DNA from: Rhodococcus qingshengii JCM 15477
GTDB taxonomy: Bacteria > Actinomycetota > Actinomycetes > Mycobacteriales > Mycobacteriaceae
Assembly: GCF_023221595.1 (NCBI RefSeq)
Contig: NZ_CP096563.1
Coordinates: 5,079,001-5,143,000 of the forward strand
Direction of reading: 5' to 3'
DNA: 64,000 nt
The notes under the pieces were generated by a model, which searched no databases, was not told the origin of the DNA, and was given only the letters and a program-made list of their open reading frames with translations. The translations under genes and the position numbers were made by a program. Of this stretch, positions 9,113-17,505 are shown one piece after another; positions within the stretch are counted from its first letter, which is position 1; every line of letters begins with the position of its first letter.

Positions 9113-9904
9113 ATGTCGGAAGGAACGCCTGAAGGCGAGTCACAGAGCATGTCACGAGGTTTCGACGAACTTGTCGCCGAAGCGGAATCCGCCTCCGTCG
9201 ACGGGTGGGATTTCTCGTGGCTCGACGGACGCGCCACGGAGCAGCGTCCGTCGTGGGGGTACCAGAGGCTGATGGGTGAACGTCTCGGCCGCGCCGGCGC
9301 CGCATTGGACATCCAGACCGGCGGCGGCGAAGTCCTCGCCGCTGCACCGTCACTCCCGCCGGTGATGGCAGCAACCGAATCCTGGCCACCGAACATCGCC
9401 AAGGCCACCGCCCTTCTGCGTCCCCGAGGTGTGGTGGTGGTCGCGGATCAGGACGAGCCGCCGCTACCGTTCGCCGATTCGGCTTTCGACCTGGTGACCA
9501 GCCGACACCCAGCGACGGTGTGGTGGACCGAAATCGCGCGGGTACTCGAACCGGGAGGAACGTACTTCGCTCAACATGTGGGTCACGCCAGCGTGTTCGA
9601 ACTGGTCGAGTACTTTCTCGGTCCTCAGCCGCAGGCTCGTCGCGGACGGCACCACGAGGACGAAACTGCCGACGCGATTGCGGCCGGGCTCACCGTCGTC
9701 GACCTTCGTTTCGAGCGTCTGCGCATGGAATTCTTCGACATCGGCGCCGTTGTCTACTTCTTACGCAAGGTGATCTGGATGGTTCCGGGATTCACCGTCG
9801 CGCAGTATCGGGACCGGCTCCGCGAACTCGATCAGCAGATCCGTCGCGACGGATCTTTTGTCGCGCACTCGAGTCGATTCCTGATCGAGGCACGCAAGAG
9901 CTGA
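9113..9904 (+). CDS. SAM-dependent methyltransferase, class I-like
   Basis: This protein has about 263 residues. It contains GRAGAALDIQTGGGEVLA, a motif I-like glycine loop, then VVVADQDEPPLPFADSAFDLVTSRHP and ARVLEPGGTYFAQHVG, which match motifs II-IV of class I methyltransferases. The substrate is unknown. The start is uncertain between ATG 9113 and ATG 9149 (MSRGFDELVAEAE); the latter matches the usual family N-terminus. It follows the MCE gene by about 50-80 bp on the same strand and converges on the MerR gene. Confidence 0.82.
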   Translation: MSEGTPEGESQSMSRGFDELVAEAESASVDGWDFSWLDGRATEQRPSWGYQRLMGERLGRAGAALDIQTGGGEVLAAAPSLPPVMAATESWPPNIAKATALLRPRGVVVVADQDEPPLPFADSAFDLVTSRHPATVWWTEIARVLEPGGTYFAQHVGHASVFELVEYFLGPQPQARRGRHHEDETADAIAAGLTVVDLRFERLRMEFFDIGAVVYFLRKVIWMVPGFTVAQYRDRLRELDQQIRRDGSFVAHSSRFLIEARKS

Positions 9905-9947
9905 GCGCACCGCGACGGGCCGCACATCCCGAACGTGATCGATGCTG

Positions 9948-10700
9948 CTAGTCGGACTCGTCGGCGTCGCTCCGCGAGCCGATCGCAGCGGCAAGATAGT
10001 CGCCGAGTTCACGCTGAAGGTTCGCGTCGAGTGCCCGGGCCAGTGCCGAATGTACCGACGCCACACCGAGTTCACGCATCGTCTGGAGCATCTCGGCTGT
10101 TCCGGCAACCTCGTCGCCCTCCGGGAGCCAACCGACCCCGTGCTGATCGACGATGCGATCCTTCGCCGCCTGAATCAGGTCTTTGGCGATCCCGTCCACA
10201 GCGTTGTGAAGCTTTTCGTGCACATCGACCAGTTGATCGAGAGTGAAACCGTAGTCGAGGAGACTCGAAAATCCGCTGAGCAAAGCAGGATCGGTGAAAA
10301 CGCAGTTCTCTCCTTCGATCTGTACCAGTCCGAGATCTACGAGACGATCCAGTTGACCATCTGCATCTCCCCCGAGAAACTCGCGTACGACGGCCATCTC
10401 GATACTCACGGTGTCGCTGCGGGACCATGGTTCGGTGACCGCGTGCTGCAGACCCAGCACCTCTGTCAGGTCTTTCCCGCTTTCCCACCCGGTGATGAAG
10501 TCGTCGATATGCGCAGTGGTGAAACCTCGTTGAAGAAGCGTGTCGATCAGCTTGAGGCGTTCGAGGTGCGCGTCGCCGTAGATGCCTACCCGCCCACGCT
10601 TCTCCGGCGGAGGAAGCAATCCACGTTCCTGATATGCCCGTACATTCCGCGAGGTGGTGCCCGCAGCGCGCGCTAGATCGTCGATGCGGTACTCGGTCAC
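9948..10700 (-). CDS. MerR-family transcriptional regulator
   Basis: This 250-residue protein starts with a MerR winged helix (EYRIDDLARAAGTTSRNVRAYQERGLLPPPEKRGRVGIY). The long C-terminal helical effector domain lacks the cysteine pattern of metal-sensing members. The GTG at 10700 has GGCAGAGGAG upstream. It is located 75 bp downstream of the monooxygenase operon on the same strand, so it may be co-transcribed with it. The ligand is unknown. Confidence 0.85.
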   Translation of the reverse strand: MTEYRIDDLARAAGTTSRNVRAYQERGLLPPPEKRGRVGIYGDAHLERLKLIDTLLQRGFTTAHIDDFITGWESGKDLTEVLGLQHAVTEPWSRSDTVSIEMAVVREFLGGDADGQLDRLVDLGLVQIEGENCVFTDPALLSGFSSLLDYGFTLDQLVDVHEKLHNAVDGIAKDLIQAAKDRIVDQHGVGWLPEGDEVAGTAEMLQTMRELGVASVHSALARALDANLQRELGDYLAAAIGSRSDADESD

Positions 10701-10775
10701 CGCCTCGTCTCCTCTGCCGCGTCGGTCGTCACGATTCCAACTTAGTGGCAACACCAGGCCGATCAGAACCCGGGA

Positions 10776-12263
10776 TCAGGTCTGCGCGGTGTCTTTCTCG
10801 CGCACCGTGGTCGTGTAGTCCCGAAGATCCACCGATTTCAATTGGTTCACGTACTGGGTCGCGAAACCGGGAAACATAGTGGCATTGAATCCTTCGTCGG
10901 TGAGATACCAACTCGAACATCCCGAGTTCCACGTGGTCTTCGACAGCCGACGCTGCAACTCGACGTTGTACGCATCTTCGACATCTTGACGAACATCGAG
11001 TGCCTTGAGGTCGCGCTCGAGAACGATTTTGATCGCTTGGGCGAGATAGTCGAGTTGCGCTTCCATGTACACAAGGGCGGAACTGTGCCCCGGACCCGAG
11101 TTGGGTCCGAAGGTGAAATACAGGTTGGGATAACCGGATACCGCAATGCTCTTGTACGCACGCGCCCCGGATTTCCACTCCTGAGCGAGCACACGTCCGT
11201 CCCGGCCGATGATCGGGACCGGTGTTCCGGTCTTGCAAACGTCGAAGCCGGTGGCGAAGACGATGCAGTCGAATTGATGCTCGATCCCTTCGACCGTGCG
11301 AATGCCATGTGGCGCCAATCTCGCGATCGGCCAGGTCACGAGTGTGCAATTGTCTTGCTGGAGAGCCGGGTAATACTCGCTGGTCATCAGCAACCGCTTG
11401 CACCCTGCCCGAAAGTCGGGAGTGAGTTGTCGCCGCAACCACGGGTCCTTCACCTGCATGCGCAGATGAAGACGCCCGACTGTTTCCACCACCCTCGTCA
11501 ACGGGGATTCCCACACCACCCCGAGAGCTACCGATTCGTGTCCCCAGTACCAAGCCCGACGCGCCAGAGTCTGGACGACCGGATGACGACGGTACAGATC
11601 CTTCGTGCGAGATCGGGTGCGTAGGTTTGCTCGCGGCAATGCCCATCCCGGTGTTCGTTGGAAAACCTTCACTGATCGTGCAGTTTTCACGAGTTCAGGG
11701 ACGATCTGGACGCCACTGGCCCCGGTTCCGATCACTGCGACCCGCTTGTCGGTGAAGTCGTAGTCATGGTCCCAGCGAGCACTGTGAATCTTGTGTCCTT
11801 CGTAGCTCTCCAAACCCGGAACAGCAGGAAAGCTGACGTTCGCCAGCGGACCGGACGCCATGACGACGGTCCGGGCAATGACCGCTTCACGGCCCTCGAG
11901 CGCGATCGCCCAGACACCTGTCTGCTCGTCCCACTCGACGCCCGTGACGTTGCACCGAAACCGAATCTTCGGCTCGAGGCCGAACTCTTTCACCATCGTT
12001 CGGATGTAGCCGAGGATCTCCGCGCTGGCCGAGTAGGTGTGCGACCAGTCCGGGTTCGGGGCGAAACTGTACGAGTACAGACGGGACGGAATGTCGCACG
12101 CAGCTCCCGGATACGTGTTGTCGCGCCACGTCCCGCCGACCTCCGTGCCGCGTTCGAGAACGACGAAGTCCTCGATACCGTTCTGCTTCAACCGAATCGC
12201 CGCTCCGATTCCTGCGAAACCTCCACCGATGATCGCCACTGACAGTGGCTCGGCAGTACTCAT
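10776..12263 (-). CDS. Flavin-binding Baeyer-Villiger-type monooxygenase
   Basis: This 495-residue protein has two dinucleotide-binding motifs: GGGFAG at 13-18 for FAD and GTGASG at 179-184 for NADPH. Between them is a BVMO-like fingerprint YEGHKIHSARWD (Tyr154-x-Gly-x3-His160-x3-Trp164-Asp). EVGGTWRDNTYPGAACD is also typical of class B monooxygenases. Such enzymes insert oxygen into ketones or oxidise S and N atoms. Its ATG overlaps the stop of the di-iron gene (ATGA), so it is the third gene of a coupled operon. A ketone made by the operon's SDR would be a fitting substrate; this is inference. Confidence 0.9.
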   Translation of the reverse strand: MSTAEPLSVAIIGGGFAGIGAAIRLKQNGIEDFVVLERGTEVGGTWRDNTYPGAACDIPSRLYSYSFAPNPDWSHTYSASAEILGYIRTMVKEFGLEPKIRFRCNVTGVEWDEQTGVWAIALEGREAVIARTVVMASGPLANVSFPAVPGLESYEGHKIHSARWDHDYDFTDKRVAVIGTGASGVQIVPELVKTARSVKVFQRTPGWALPRANLRTRSRTKDLYRRHPVVQTLARRAWYWGHESVALGVVWESPLTRVVETVGRLHLRMQVKDPWLRRQLTPDFRAGCKRLLMTSEYYPALQQDNCTLVTWPIARLAPHGIRTVEGIEHQFDCIVFATGFDVCKTGTPVPIIGRDGRVLAQEWKSGARAYKSIAVSGYPNLYFTFGPNSGPGHSSALVYMEAQLDYLAQAIKIVLERDLKALDVRQDVEDAYNVELQRRLSKTTWNSGCSSWYLTDEGFNATMFPGFATQYVNQLKSVDLRDYTTTVREKDTAQT

Positions 12264-13180
12264 GCGAGTGGCTCGTACGTAAGTTCCTTGGCCCAGGTCG
12301 GCTCGGAATTGAGCCTGCTGCCGGAAAGTCGGCCAGTGACCTTGACCATCCGATCGGCAAGCAGATGGTAGGGATGGTTGCGATTGATGACCATGTTGCC
12401 GTGCCACTTCACCACCCGATACATCGGGACGCGGAGCGCGGCCGGACTCCGTTCGCCTACGTTCCTGAATCGCTTCATCGCGGTGTAGAGCCGTTCCTCG
12501 TTCACTCCCATGTCGACGATGTTGTCGCGCATCTTGTTCAGCAGCGGGATGTAGCGAAGTGTCCCGATGATCAACGCCGGATTCATCCAGGCGCCGACGG
12601 TTTCGACAACGAGCTTGCGCGTCGTCGAGTGCCCGAGCATCTCGATCACCGCAAAATCGACCGCCAGATGCCTGGACTCGTCTGCATTGATCTTCTTGAA
12701 CACAGCCTGACAGACCGGATCCTCGATCTCGTCCATGATGAACTTGACCAGGGCTCCGTCGAGCGCCACCTCGAGCATCGGTATGACGGTCCCGAGAATC
12801 GAGAGCGACAAACCGTCGGAATGCTTGTCCAGCCAGTCGATGACGAGCTTGACGTTGATGTTGGGCTCGGGCATCTCGTCGCCGTCGAGCATTCCCCACC
12901 GACGCATCAGCGCGAGTTCGGCGTTGGCGTGCTTCTGTTCCTCGGCGTGGAAATGCCGATAGATGTCTCGGAGAGTTCCAGTCGGCGCCTTGAGAGCCAT
13001 CGCAGCGAAGCCACGGGCACCAACGTTCTCGATCCACATCAGGTCCGACATGAACGGTTTCAGCTTCGCATGAAGCTCTGGACTGATCGTCTCGGCGCCC
13101 GGAGCATCCCAGTCGATGTCCACCAGAGCCCACTGGCGGTCCTTGATCTTGTGCAGCATGCCGTCGAAATCGAAGGACAT
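12260..13180 (-). CDS. Ferritin-like di-iron domain protein
   Basis: This 306-residue protein is predicted to be all helical. It has two ExxH motifs, Glu81-x-x-His84 (HAEEQKHANAEL) and Glu168-x-x-His171 (NADESRHLAVDF), about 87 residues apart, as in ferritin-like di-iron oxygenases and N-oxygenases. The C-terminus is basic. AGGAG lies just before the ATG, within the end of the SDR gene, and the stop overlaps the monooxygenase start by 4 bp. Tight coupling with an SDR and a BVMO suggests one oxidative pathway on a hydrophobic substrate. The reaction is unknown. Confidence 0.78.
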   Translation of the reverse strand: MSFDFDGMLHKIKDRQWALVDIDWDAPGAETISPELHAKLKPFMSDLMWIENVGARGFAAMALKAPTGTLRDIYRHFHAEEQKHANAELALMRRWGMLDGDEMPEPNINVKLVIDWLDKHSDGLSLSILGTVIPMLEVALDGALVKFIMDEIEDPVCQAVFKKINADESRHLAVDFAVIEMLGHSTTRKLVVETVGAWMNPALIIGTLRYIPLLNKMRDNIVDMGVNEERLYTAMKRFRNVGERSPAALRVPMYRVVKWHGNMVINRNHPYHLLADRMVKVTGRLSGSRLNSEPTWAKELTYEPLA

Positions 13181-13181
13181 G

Positions 13182-14105
13182 TCACGCTCCTTTCGTGCTC
13201 GGCGAGTTCGTCTCCGGCGCCGCCGAAGTTCCAGATGATCCCGACTTCTGTTTCGGTGCAAAGCGATTGAGAACTCCACAGCCCCACGTGTATGCAACGG
13301 GTAGATACCGTTTGAGTCGCCAGATCACCTTCGCATCGAACTGCGGCACCACGTAGAGTCGACCCTTGTCGTAGGCGTCGAGAGTGGTGACGGCGATGCG
13401 CTCCGGCGAAAAGCCGGTTCGCCGCATCAACGCTTGCGCCAATTGTGTTGCTTCCGCGGTGATTCGGCCGTCGAGAGCAACATTTGTCTTGACGAAGGTC
13501 GGACACAGCACCGTCACCCGCACTCCCGTACCGGCAAGTTCAGCGGACAAGGTCTCCGAGAGCGACATCACGGCGGCTTTACCGACGTTGTAGGGCGCCA
13601 TCAGCGGCGCAGCCGCAAACCCAGCAGCCGAGGCCACGTTGATGAATCCCCCGGCGCCGCTCGCACGCAGTTGTGGAGCGAATATCTCACAGCCGTGCAC
13701 GACACCCCACAGATTGATCCCGAGTGCCCACTCCCAATCGTCGAAACCGATCTCGCCCACCGGTTTTCCACCGATACCCACCCCGGCATTGTTGATCACC
13801 AGCGAAAGCGGACCCGCAAGTTCGAGTTCCGCGAACAACGCCAGGTCCTGAACCTGCTCACGAATTGACACATCGCATTTGACGGCGTGCGCGGTACCAC
13901 CGATCTCATCGATGAGTGCCACTGTTTCCTTGGCCCGTTCCAGCGAGATATCCGCGCAGATCACCTCACCGCCTCTGCGCGCCAACTCCAACGAAAAGGC
14001 ACGGCCGATTCCGCTGCCGGCGCCGGTCACCACTGCGCGGGCATTGTGGGACAACTTCGATCCGCGGTTCTTGGTCGGTTTCTTGGTCGGCACCGGTCGG
14101 CTCAC
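13182..14105 (-). CDS. Short-chain dehydrogenase/reductase
   Basis: This 307-residue SDR is of the classical type with a C-terminal extension. It has TGAGSGIG at 27-34, NNAG at 105-108, the catalytic Ser159 in VASA and Tyr172-x3-Lys176 (YNVGK). The last 50 residues are basic and Ser/Ala rich. It is the first gene of the SDR/di-iron/BVMO operon, one base before the next start. It would interconvert an alcohol and ketone with NAD(P). The start is GTG 14105, or possibly GTG 14093, which has AAGGTGAG upstream. Confidence 0.9.
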   Translation of the reverse strand: MSRPVPTKKPTKNRGSKLSHNARAVVTGAGSGIGRAFSLELARRGGEVICADISLERAKETVALIDEIGGTAHAVKCDVSIREQVQDLALFAELELAGPLSLVINNAGVGIGGKPVGEIGFDDWEWALGINLWGVVHGCEIFAPQLRASGAGGFINVASAAGFAAAPLMAPYNVGKAAVMSLSETLSAELAGTGVRVTVLCPTFVKTNVALDGRITAEATQLAQALMRRTGFSPERIAVTTLDAYDKGRLYVVPQFDAKVIWRLKRYLPVAYTWGCGVLNRFAPKQKSGSSGTSAAPETNSPSTKGA

Positions 14106-14262
14106 CTTGAAGACGCTTCGACTGCTGTGTGTTTCTCCATCTCCAAAGAGTCATCCACAACCGTGCCAGTTGTCAATGGCCTAGAATTCGATGGCGGAAT
14201 ACGCGGCAGTCGAACCAGTACCCGGACTGCTCGAATGAAGTCTTTTGTCGACCGACCGTGAT

Positions 14263-15192
14263 CTAAACGGGGTGCGCGGTCTTCCAGTGCTCGGCGATGT
14301 CGATGCGCCGCGCGATCCAGACCTTCTCGCGTGACTGCACGTGGTCCAGAAATCGCTCGAGAGCGGCCGCACGGGCAGGGCGGCCGACTATGCGGCAGTG
14401 CAACCCGATCGAGAGCATCTTGGGCGATCCGGCCGTCCCCTCCGCATACAGCACGTCGAAGGCATCGCGTAGGTGCGCAAAGAACTGATCACCGCTGGGA
14501 AATCCTGCGGGAGAGGCGAAACGCATGTCGTTGGTGTCAAGGGTGTACGGAACGACCAGGTGCTTCACCGATTCTGCGCCACGCGGAACGTCGACCCAGT
14601 ACGGCAGATCGTCGGCGTACGAATCGGAGTCGTAGACGAAGCCGCCGTGCTCGACCACCAATTCGCGGGTGTTCGGTGAATCGCGCCCGGTGTACCAACC
14701 GAGGGGCGCCGAACCCGTCAGATCTCGCAGAATCTGCACTGCCTCGGCCATGTCTGCGCGTTCGCGCTCGATGTCCACGGATTGGTAAGACTTCCAACGT
14801 AATCCGTGGCACGCGATCTCGTGGCCCAACTCCTGAAAAGCACTGACTGCTTCGGGGTTCCGCTGCATCGCCCGCGCCACCGCAAAGACTGTGAGAGGCA
14901 GGTTTCGCCGCTCGAAGGTTCGCAGTACACGCCACAACCCGGCCCGGGAGCCGTACTCGTACAGCGATTCCATGCTCATGTGTCGATTCGGAAATGCCTC
15001 TGCCGGAGTCATTTCCGACAGAAATGTTTCCGAAGCCGCGTCCCCGTCCAGGACGTTGTTCTCGGCTCCCTCTTCGTAGTTGAGCACGAACTGAACCGCT
15101 ATCCGCGCGTCGCCGGGCCAGTGCGGATGCGGCGGATGAGGGCCGTACCCCACCATGTCCCGGGGATAGTCGTCGCGCGGATAGTCGCTCAT
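14263..15192 (-). CDS. puuE: Allantoinase, PuuE-type (polysaccharide deacetylase fold)
   Basis: This 309-residue protein matches the PuuE family, the metal-independent allantoinases with a polysaccharide-deacetylase fold. MVGYGPHPPHPHWPGDARIAVQFVLNYEEG and FPNRHMSMESLYEYGSRAG are its hallmark N-terminal segments, and HEIACHGLRWKSY and GWYTGRDSPNTRELV follow. The reaction is allantoin plus water to allantoate. It is the third gene of the ureide operon, 16 bp after allantoicase. A supply of racemised allantoin could come from the permease/racemase pair at 3.6-5.9 kb. Confidence 0.9.
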   Translation of the reverse strand: MSDYPRDDYPRDMVGYGPHPPHPHWPGDARIAVQFVLNYEEGAENNVLDGDAASETFLSEMTPAEAFPNRHMSMESLYEYGSRAGLWRVLRTFERRNLPLTVFAVARAMQRNPEAVSAFQELGHEIACHGLRWKSYQSVDIERERADMAEAVQILRDLTGSAPLGWYTGRDSPNTRELVVEHGGFVYDSDSYADDLPYWVDVPRGAESVKHLVVPYTLDTNDMRFASPAGFPSGDQFFAHLRDAFDVLYAEGTAGSPKMLSIGLHCRIVGRPARAAALERFLDHVQSREKVWIARRIDIAEHWKTAHPV

Positions 15193-15208
15193 GCCAACAA
15201 CTTTACCG

Positions 15209-16195
15209 TCAGCGCCCGGAGATCACAGCGCGAGCAGCGTCGGTGAGTACGCCGAAGACTCTCAGCCGCGCCAGGCCACCGTCCGGGAAGATGTCCAGGC
15301 GAACATCGGTGACCTGGACTTCGGAATCGATCGGAAAGCGATGGCGCGTATCCGGACGCAGCGTCGTGCGCGGCAACAGTTCGATCCACTCCCCCTCCGA
15401 CGTCCGCCCGGTCAGAGCGCCCTCACCTGGACTGTTTCCGAGGAAGTACGAGGTGTCGATCTCGACGAAACTCAGCACGCCTTCACCCGCGAGTTGTACT
15501 TGCACCCAGTCGTTTCCGTTGTCGCGGCGCCTGGCGGTCTCCCACCCGTCACCCATCGAAGCAGCGCGTCCGGGAAACAGGATGTTCTGCGGTGAGCTGT
15601 AAAACATGTTGGAGCAATCGGTCACGCGGCCACCGTTTTCGAGTGCTGCGAGGTCCAACGGCCCGGCATCGAGGAAACGCGGGTCCGGGCGCGCTTCGCC
15701 GTGAACACGGAATCTCGCCACGCCGCCGTCCGGGTAAATGGTCAGCTTGACGTGCGTCCACCGCTCCTCCGACGTCACCGAGAACGGATTCTCCGAGTCA
15801 CCATGCACGGTCGAGCGCTCGACGATGGTTGTCCACTCACCGGATACGGCCAGGTCGGCGGGATCCGGATACCCGTCGACCGAGATTGCTTCCACCGAGA
15901 TCTCGGGCGGGTAATTGCCCTTGAACCACGCGGTGTCGACCACGACGCCTCGCACCACTCCGGGAACACCGAGTCGGACGATCGCCTCGTCATGGCCTGC
16001 CACCCGGCGGCGACGCGTCTCCCAACCGTCGTACACCTGCCCCTTGTGACCGAACGTCGCCGGCTGGTACCCGGCCTTTCCTGGGCGGATCAGGGCCTCA
16101 CGCTCGGCAAACGCCTCGTCGTTCGCCCAGATGACGGCTCCGCCGAGGGTGCGCAGTGCCAGATCGGGCAGCAAGGTGAATTCGGTGGTGCTCAT
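15209..16195 (-). CDS. alc: Allantoicase
   Basis: This 328-residue protein is made of two tandem allantoicase (jelly-roll) repeats. Each repeat contains a GDGWETxRRR or YDGWETRRRR block and ends with an IYPDGGVARFRVHGE or IFPDGGLARLRVFGV segment, a clear family signature. It hydrolyses allantoate to ureidoglycolate and urea. It sits 3 bp after the DUF6986 gene and 16 bp before puuE. The urea released can be used by the urease encoded at 52.6-57.2 kb. Confidence 0.93.
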   Translation of the reverse strand: MSTTEFTLLPDLALRTLGGAVIWANDEAFAEREALIRPGKAGYQPATFGHKGQVYDGWETRRRRVAGHDEAIVRLGVPGVVRGVVVDTAWFKGNYPPEISVEAISVDGYPDPADLAVSGEWTTIVERSTVHGDSENPFSVTSEERWTHVKLTIYPDGGVARFRVHGEARPDPRFLDAGPLDLAALENGGRVTDCSNMFYSSPQNILFPGRAASMGDGWETARRRDNGNDWVQVQLAGEGVLSFVEIDTSYFLGNSPGEGALTGRTSEGEWIELLPRTTLRPDTRHRFPIDSEVQVTDVRLDIFPDGGLARLRVFGVLTDAARAVISGR

Positions 16196-16198
16196 CGG

Positions 16199-17443
16199 TC
16201 AGTGTTCTCCTGTGATCGGTGTGGTGCGTCCTACGAGGTGACGGAGTGCGTTGGTGTCGGCGCTCGGGGCGAGCCGGAGAACTTCGGATTCCGGATAAGC
16301 CCCCGCGTCGAGCCCGCGCAGTACCACCGCTGCGAGCGCCTGGGCGGTTGCAGGTTCGTCCATCACGTCGCCACCTTGGCGCCCCAAGTACGACTGGATG
16401 CGCGGGGCAGCGGCGCCGAGCGCGTTGCGATAGAAGCCGAACGTGGCGAGCCAGCGGGTGACCAGATGCCCGGGGTGCATGTCCCACCCCTGGTAGTAAC
16501 CGCGTTCCAGGGACCGCGTGACGAGGCGATGGTGCCGAGTGATCGCGTCGCGGATCGCCGTGGCGCTCCCGACAGGCGCGACCTGAGTCGACCCGTCGCA
16601 CACCCAGACACCGGTCTGCGCGGCAGCAGCCAACATGACAGCCTTTGCGTGGTCTGCCACCGGATGTTCGAGCGACTGATGACGCGATGCAATTCCGCAA
16701 GCTGCACTGTAATCGTAAGTGCCGTAATGCAAACCGGTCAGACGACCGGCACCGCGATGGATCGCCTGAGCAACTGCCACCGTTCCGTCGGCCGCGATGA
16801 CCGCCTGCGGGCTCTCGATCTGCAACTCGAACCGAAGCGAACCGAGCTCGAGTCCGTGCGCCTTCTCCAGCTCTTCGCAGAGCAACACCGTCGCCGTGAC
16901 CTGCTCCACCGCGCGCAGTTTGGGAACGGTGAAGACAAATCCGTCCGGCACTCCGCCGGCCGCGTCGAGCACAAGCTCGAGCGTCCTGATCGAGCGCCGA
17001 CGCTCACCGGCCGGCAACCCCTTGAACCTGATTCCACTCCAGTTCGGCCCGGCAGGATCAGCGCTGAGCGCGGCAAGCGTCTGTCCGGCCGACGTCGCTG
17101 CATCGTCTTCTTCTTCGTCGCTGCGGCGTCCGTACCCGTCCTCGAAATCGATCCGAAAGTCTTGGACCGGCTTGCGGCCGAGTTGAACTCGCACATCAGC
17201 GAGCGCATTCTCCGTGTCGAGATCGGCGAACACATGAGCATGGGAATCGAGAAGCGCGATCGCCTGCTCACCCCAGAGTCGAGGGGTGTCGACGGTTGCA
17301 TCCGCGGCACTGACGTAAATCGTGTGCACGGGTTGGATCTCGTCACGGTTTCCCGGGTACTGCGCCGCGAGCCGCTCGTCCACCGGATCCAGAAGTCCGT
17401 CCAGACGATCGTGGACGGCGGCGGAGAGTCGGGATTCTGTCAT
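16199..17443 (-). CDS. DUF6986-type CitE/HpcH-fold protein of the ureide operon
   Basis: This 414-residue protein has the features of the HpcH/HpaI/CitE TIM-barrel superfamily: DFEDGYG at 99-105 and LQIES at 207-211, which supply acidic Mg2+ ligands in relatives, then GLHYGTYDYS at 239-246. CitE-fold enzymes include malyl-CoA lyases and malate synthases that handle glyoxylate. As the first gene before allantoicase and allantoinase, it probably acts on ureidoglycolate or the glyoxylate derived from it. This is inference; no activity is visible in sequence. Its promoter must lie in the 62 bp after the upstream hydrolase stop. Confidence 0.75.
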   Translation of the reverse strand: MTESRLSAAVHDRLDGLLDPVDERLAAQYPGNRDEIQPVHTIYVSAADATVDTPRLWGEQAIALLDSHAHVFADLDTENALADVRVQLGRKPVQDFRIDFEDGYGRRSDEEEDDAATSAGQTLAALSADPAGPNWSGIRFKGLPAGERRRSIRTLELVLDAAGGVPDGFVFTVPKLRAVEQVTATVLLCEELEKAHGLELGSLRFELQIESPQAVIAADGTVAVAQAIHRGAGRLTGLHYGTYDYSAACGIASRHQSLEHPVADHAKAVMLAAAAQTGVWVCDGSTQVAPVGSATAIRDAITRHHRLVTRSLERGYYQGWDMHPGHLVTRWLATFGFYRNALGAAAPRIQSYLGRQGGDVMDEPATAQALAAVVLRGLDAGAYPESEVLRLAPSADTNALRHLVGRTTPITGEH

Positions 17444-17505
17444 CGGACGATCTTCTCAGAACGTCCGCGAGCCCGCAGGTTCTCACGCCGCCGATCCAAT
17501 CCGAG

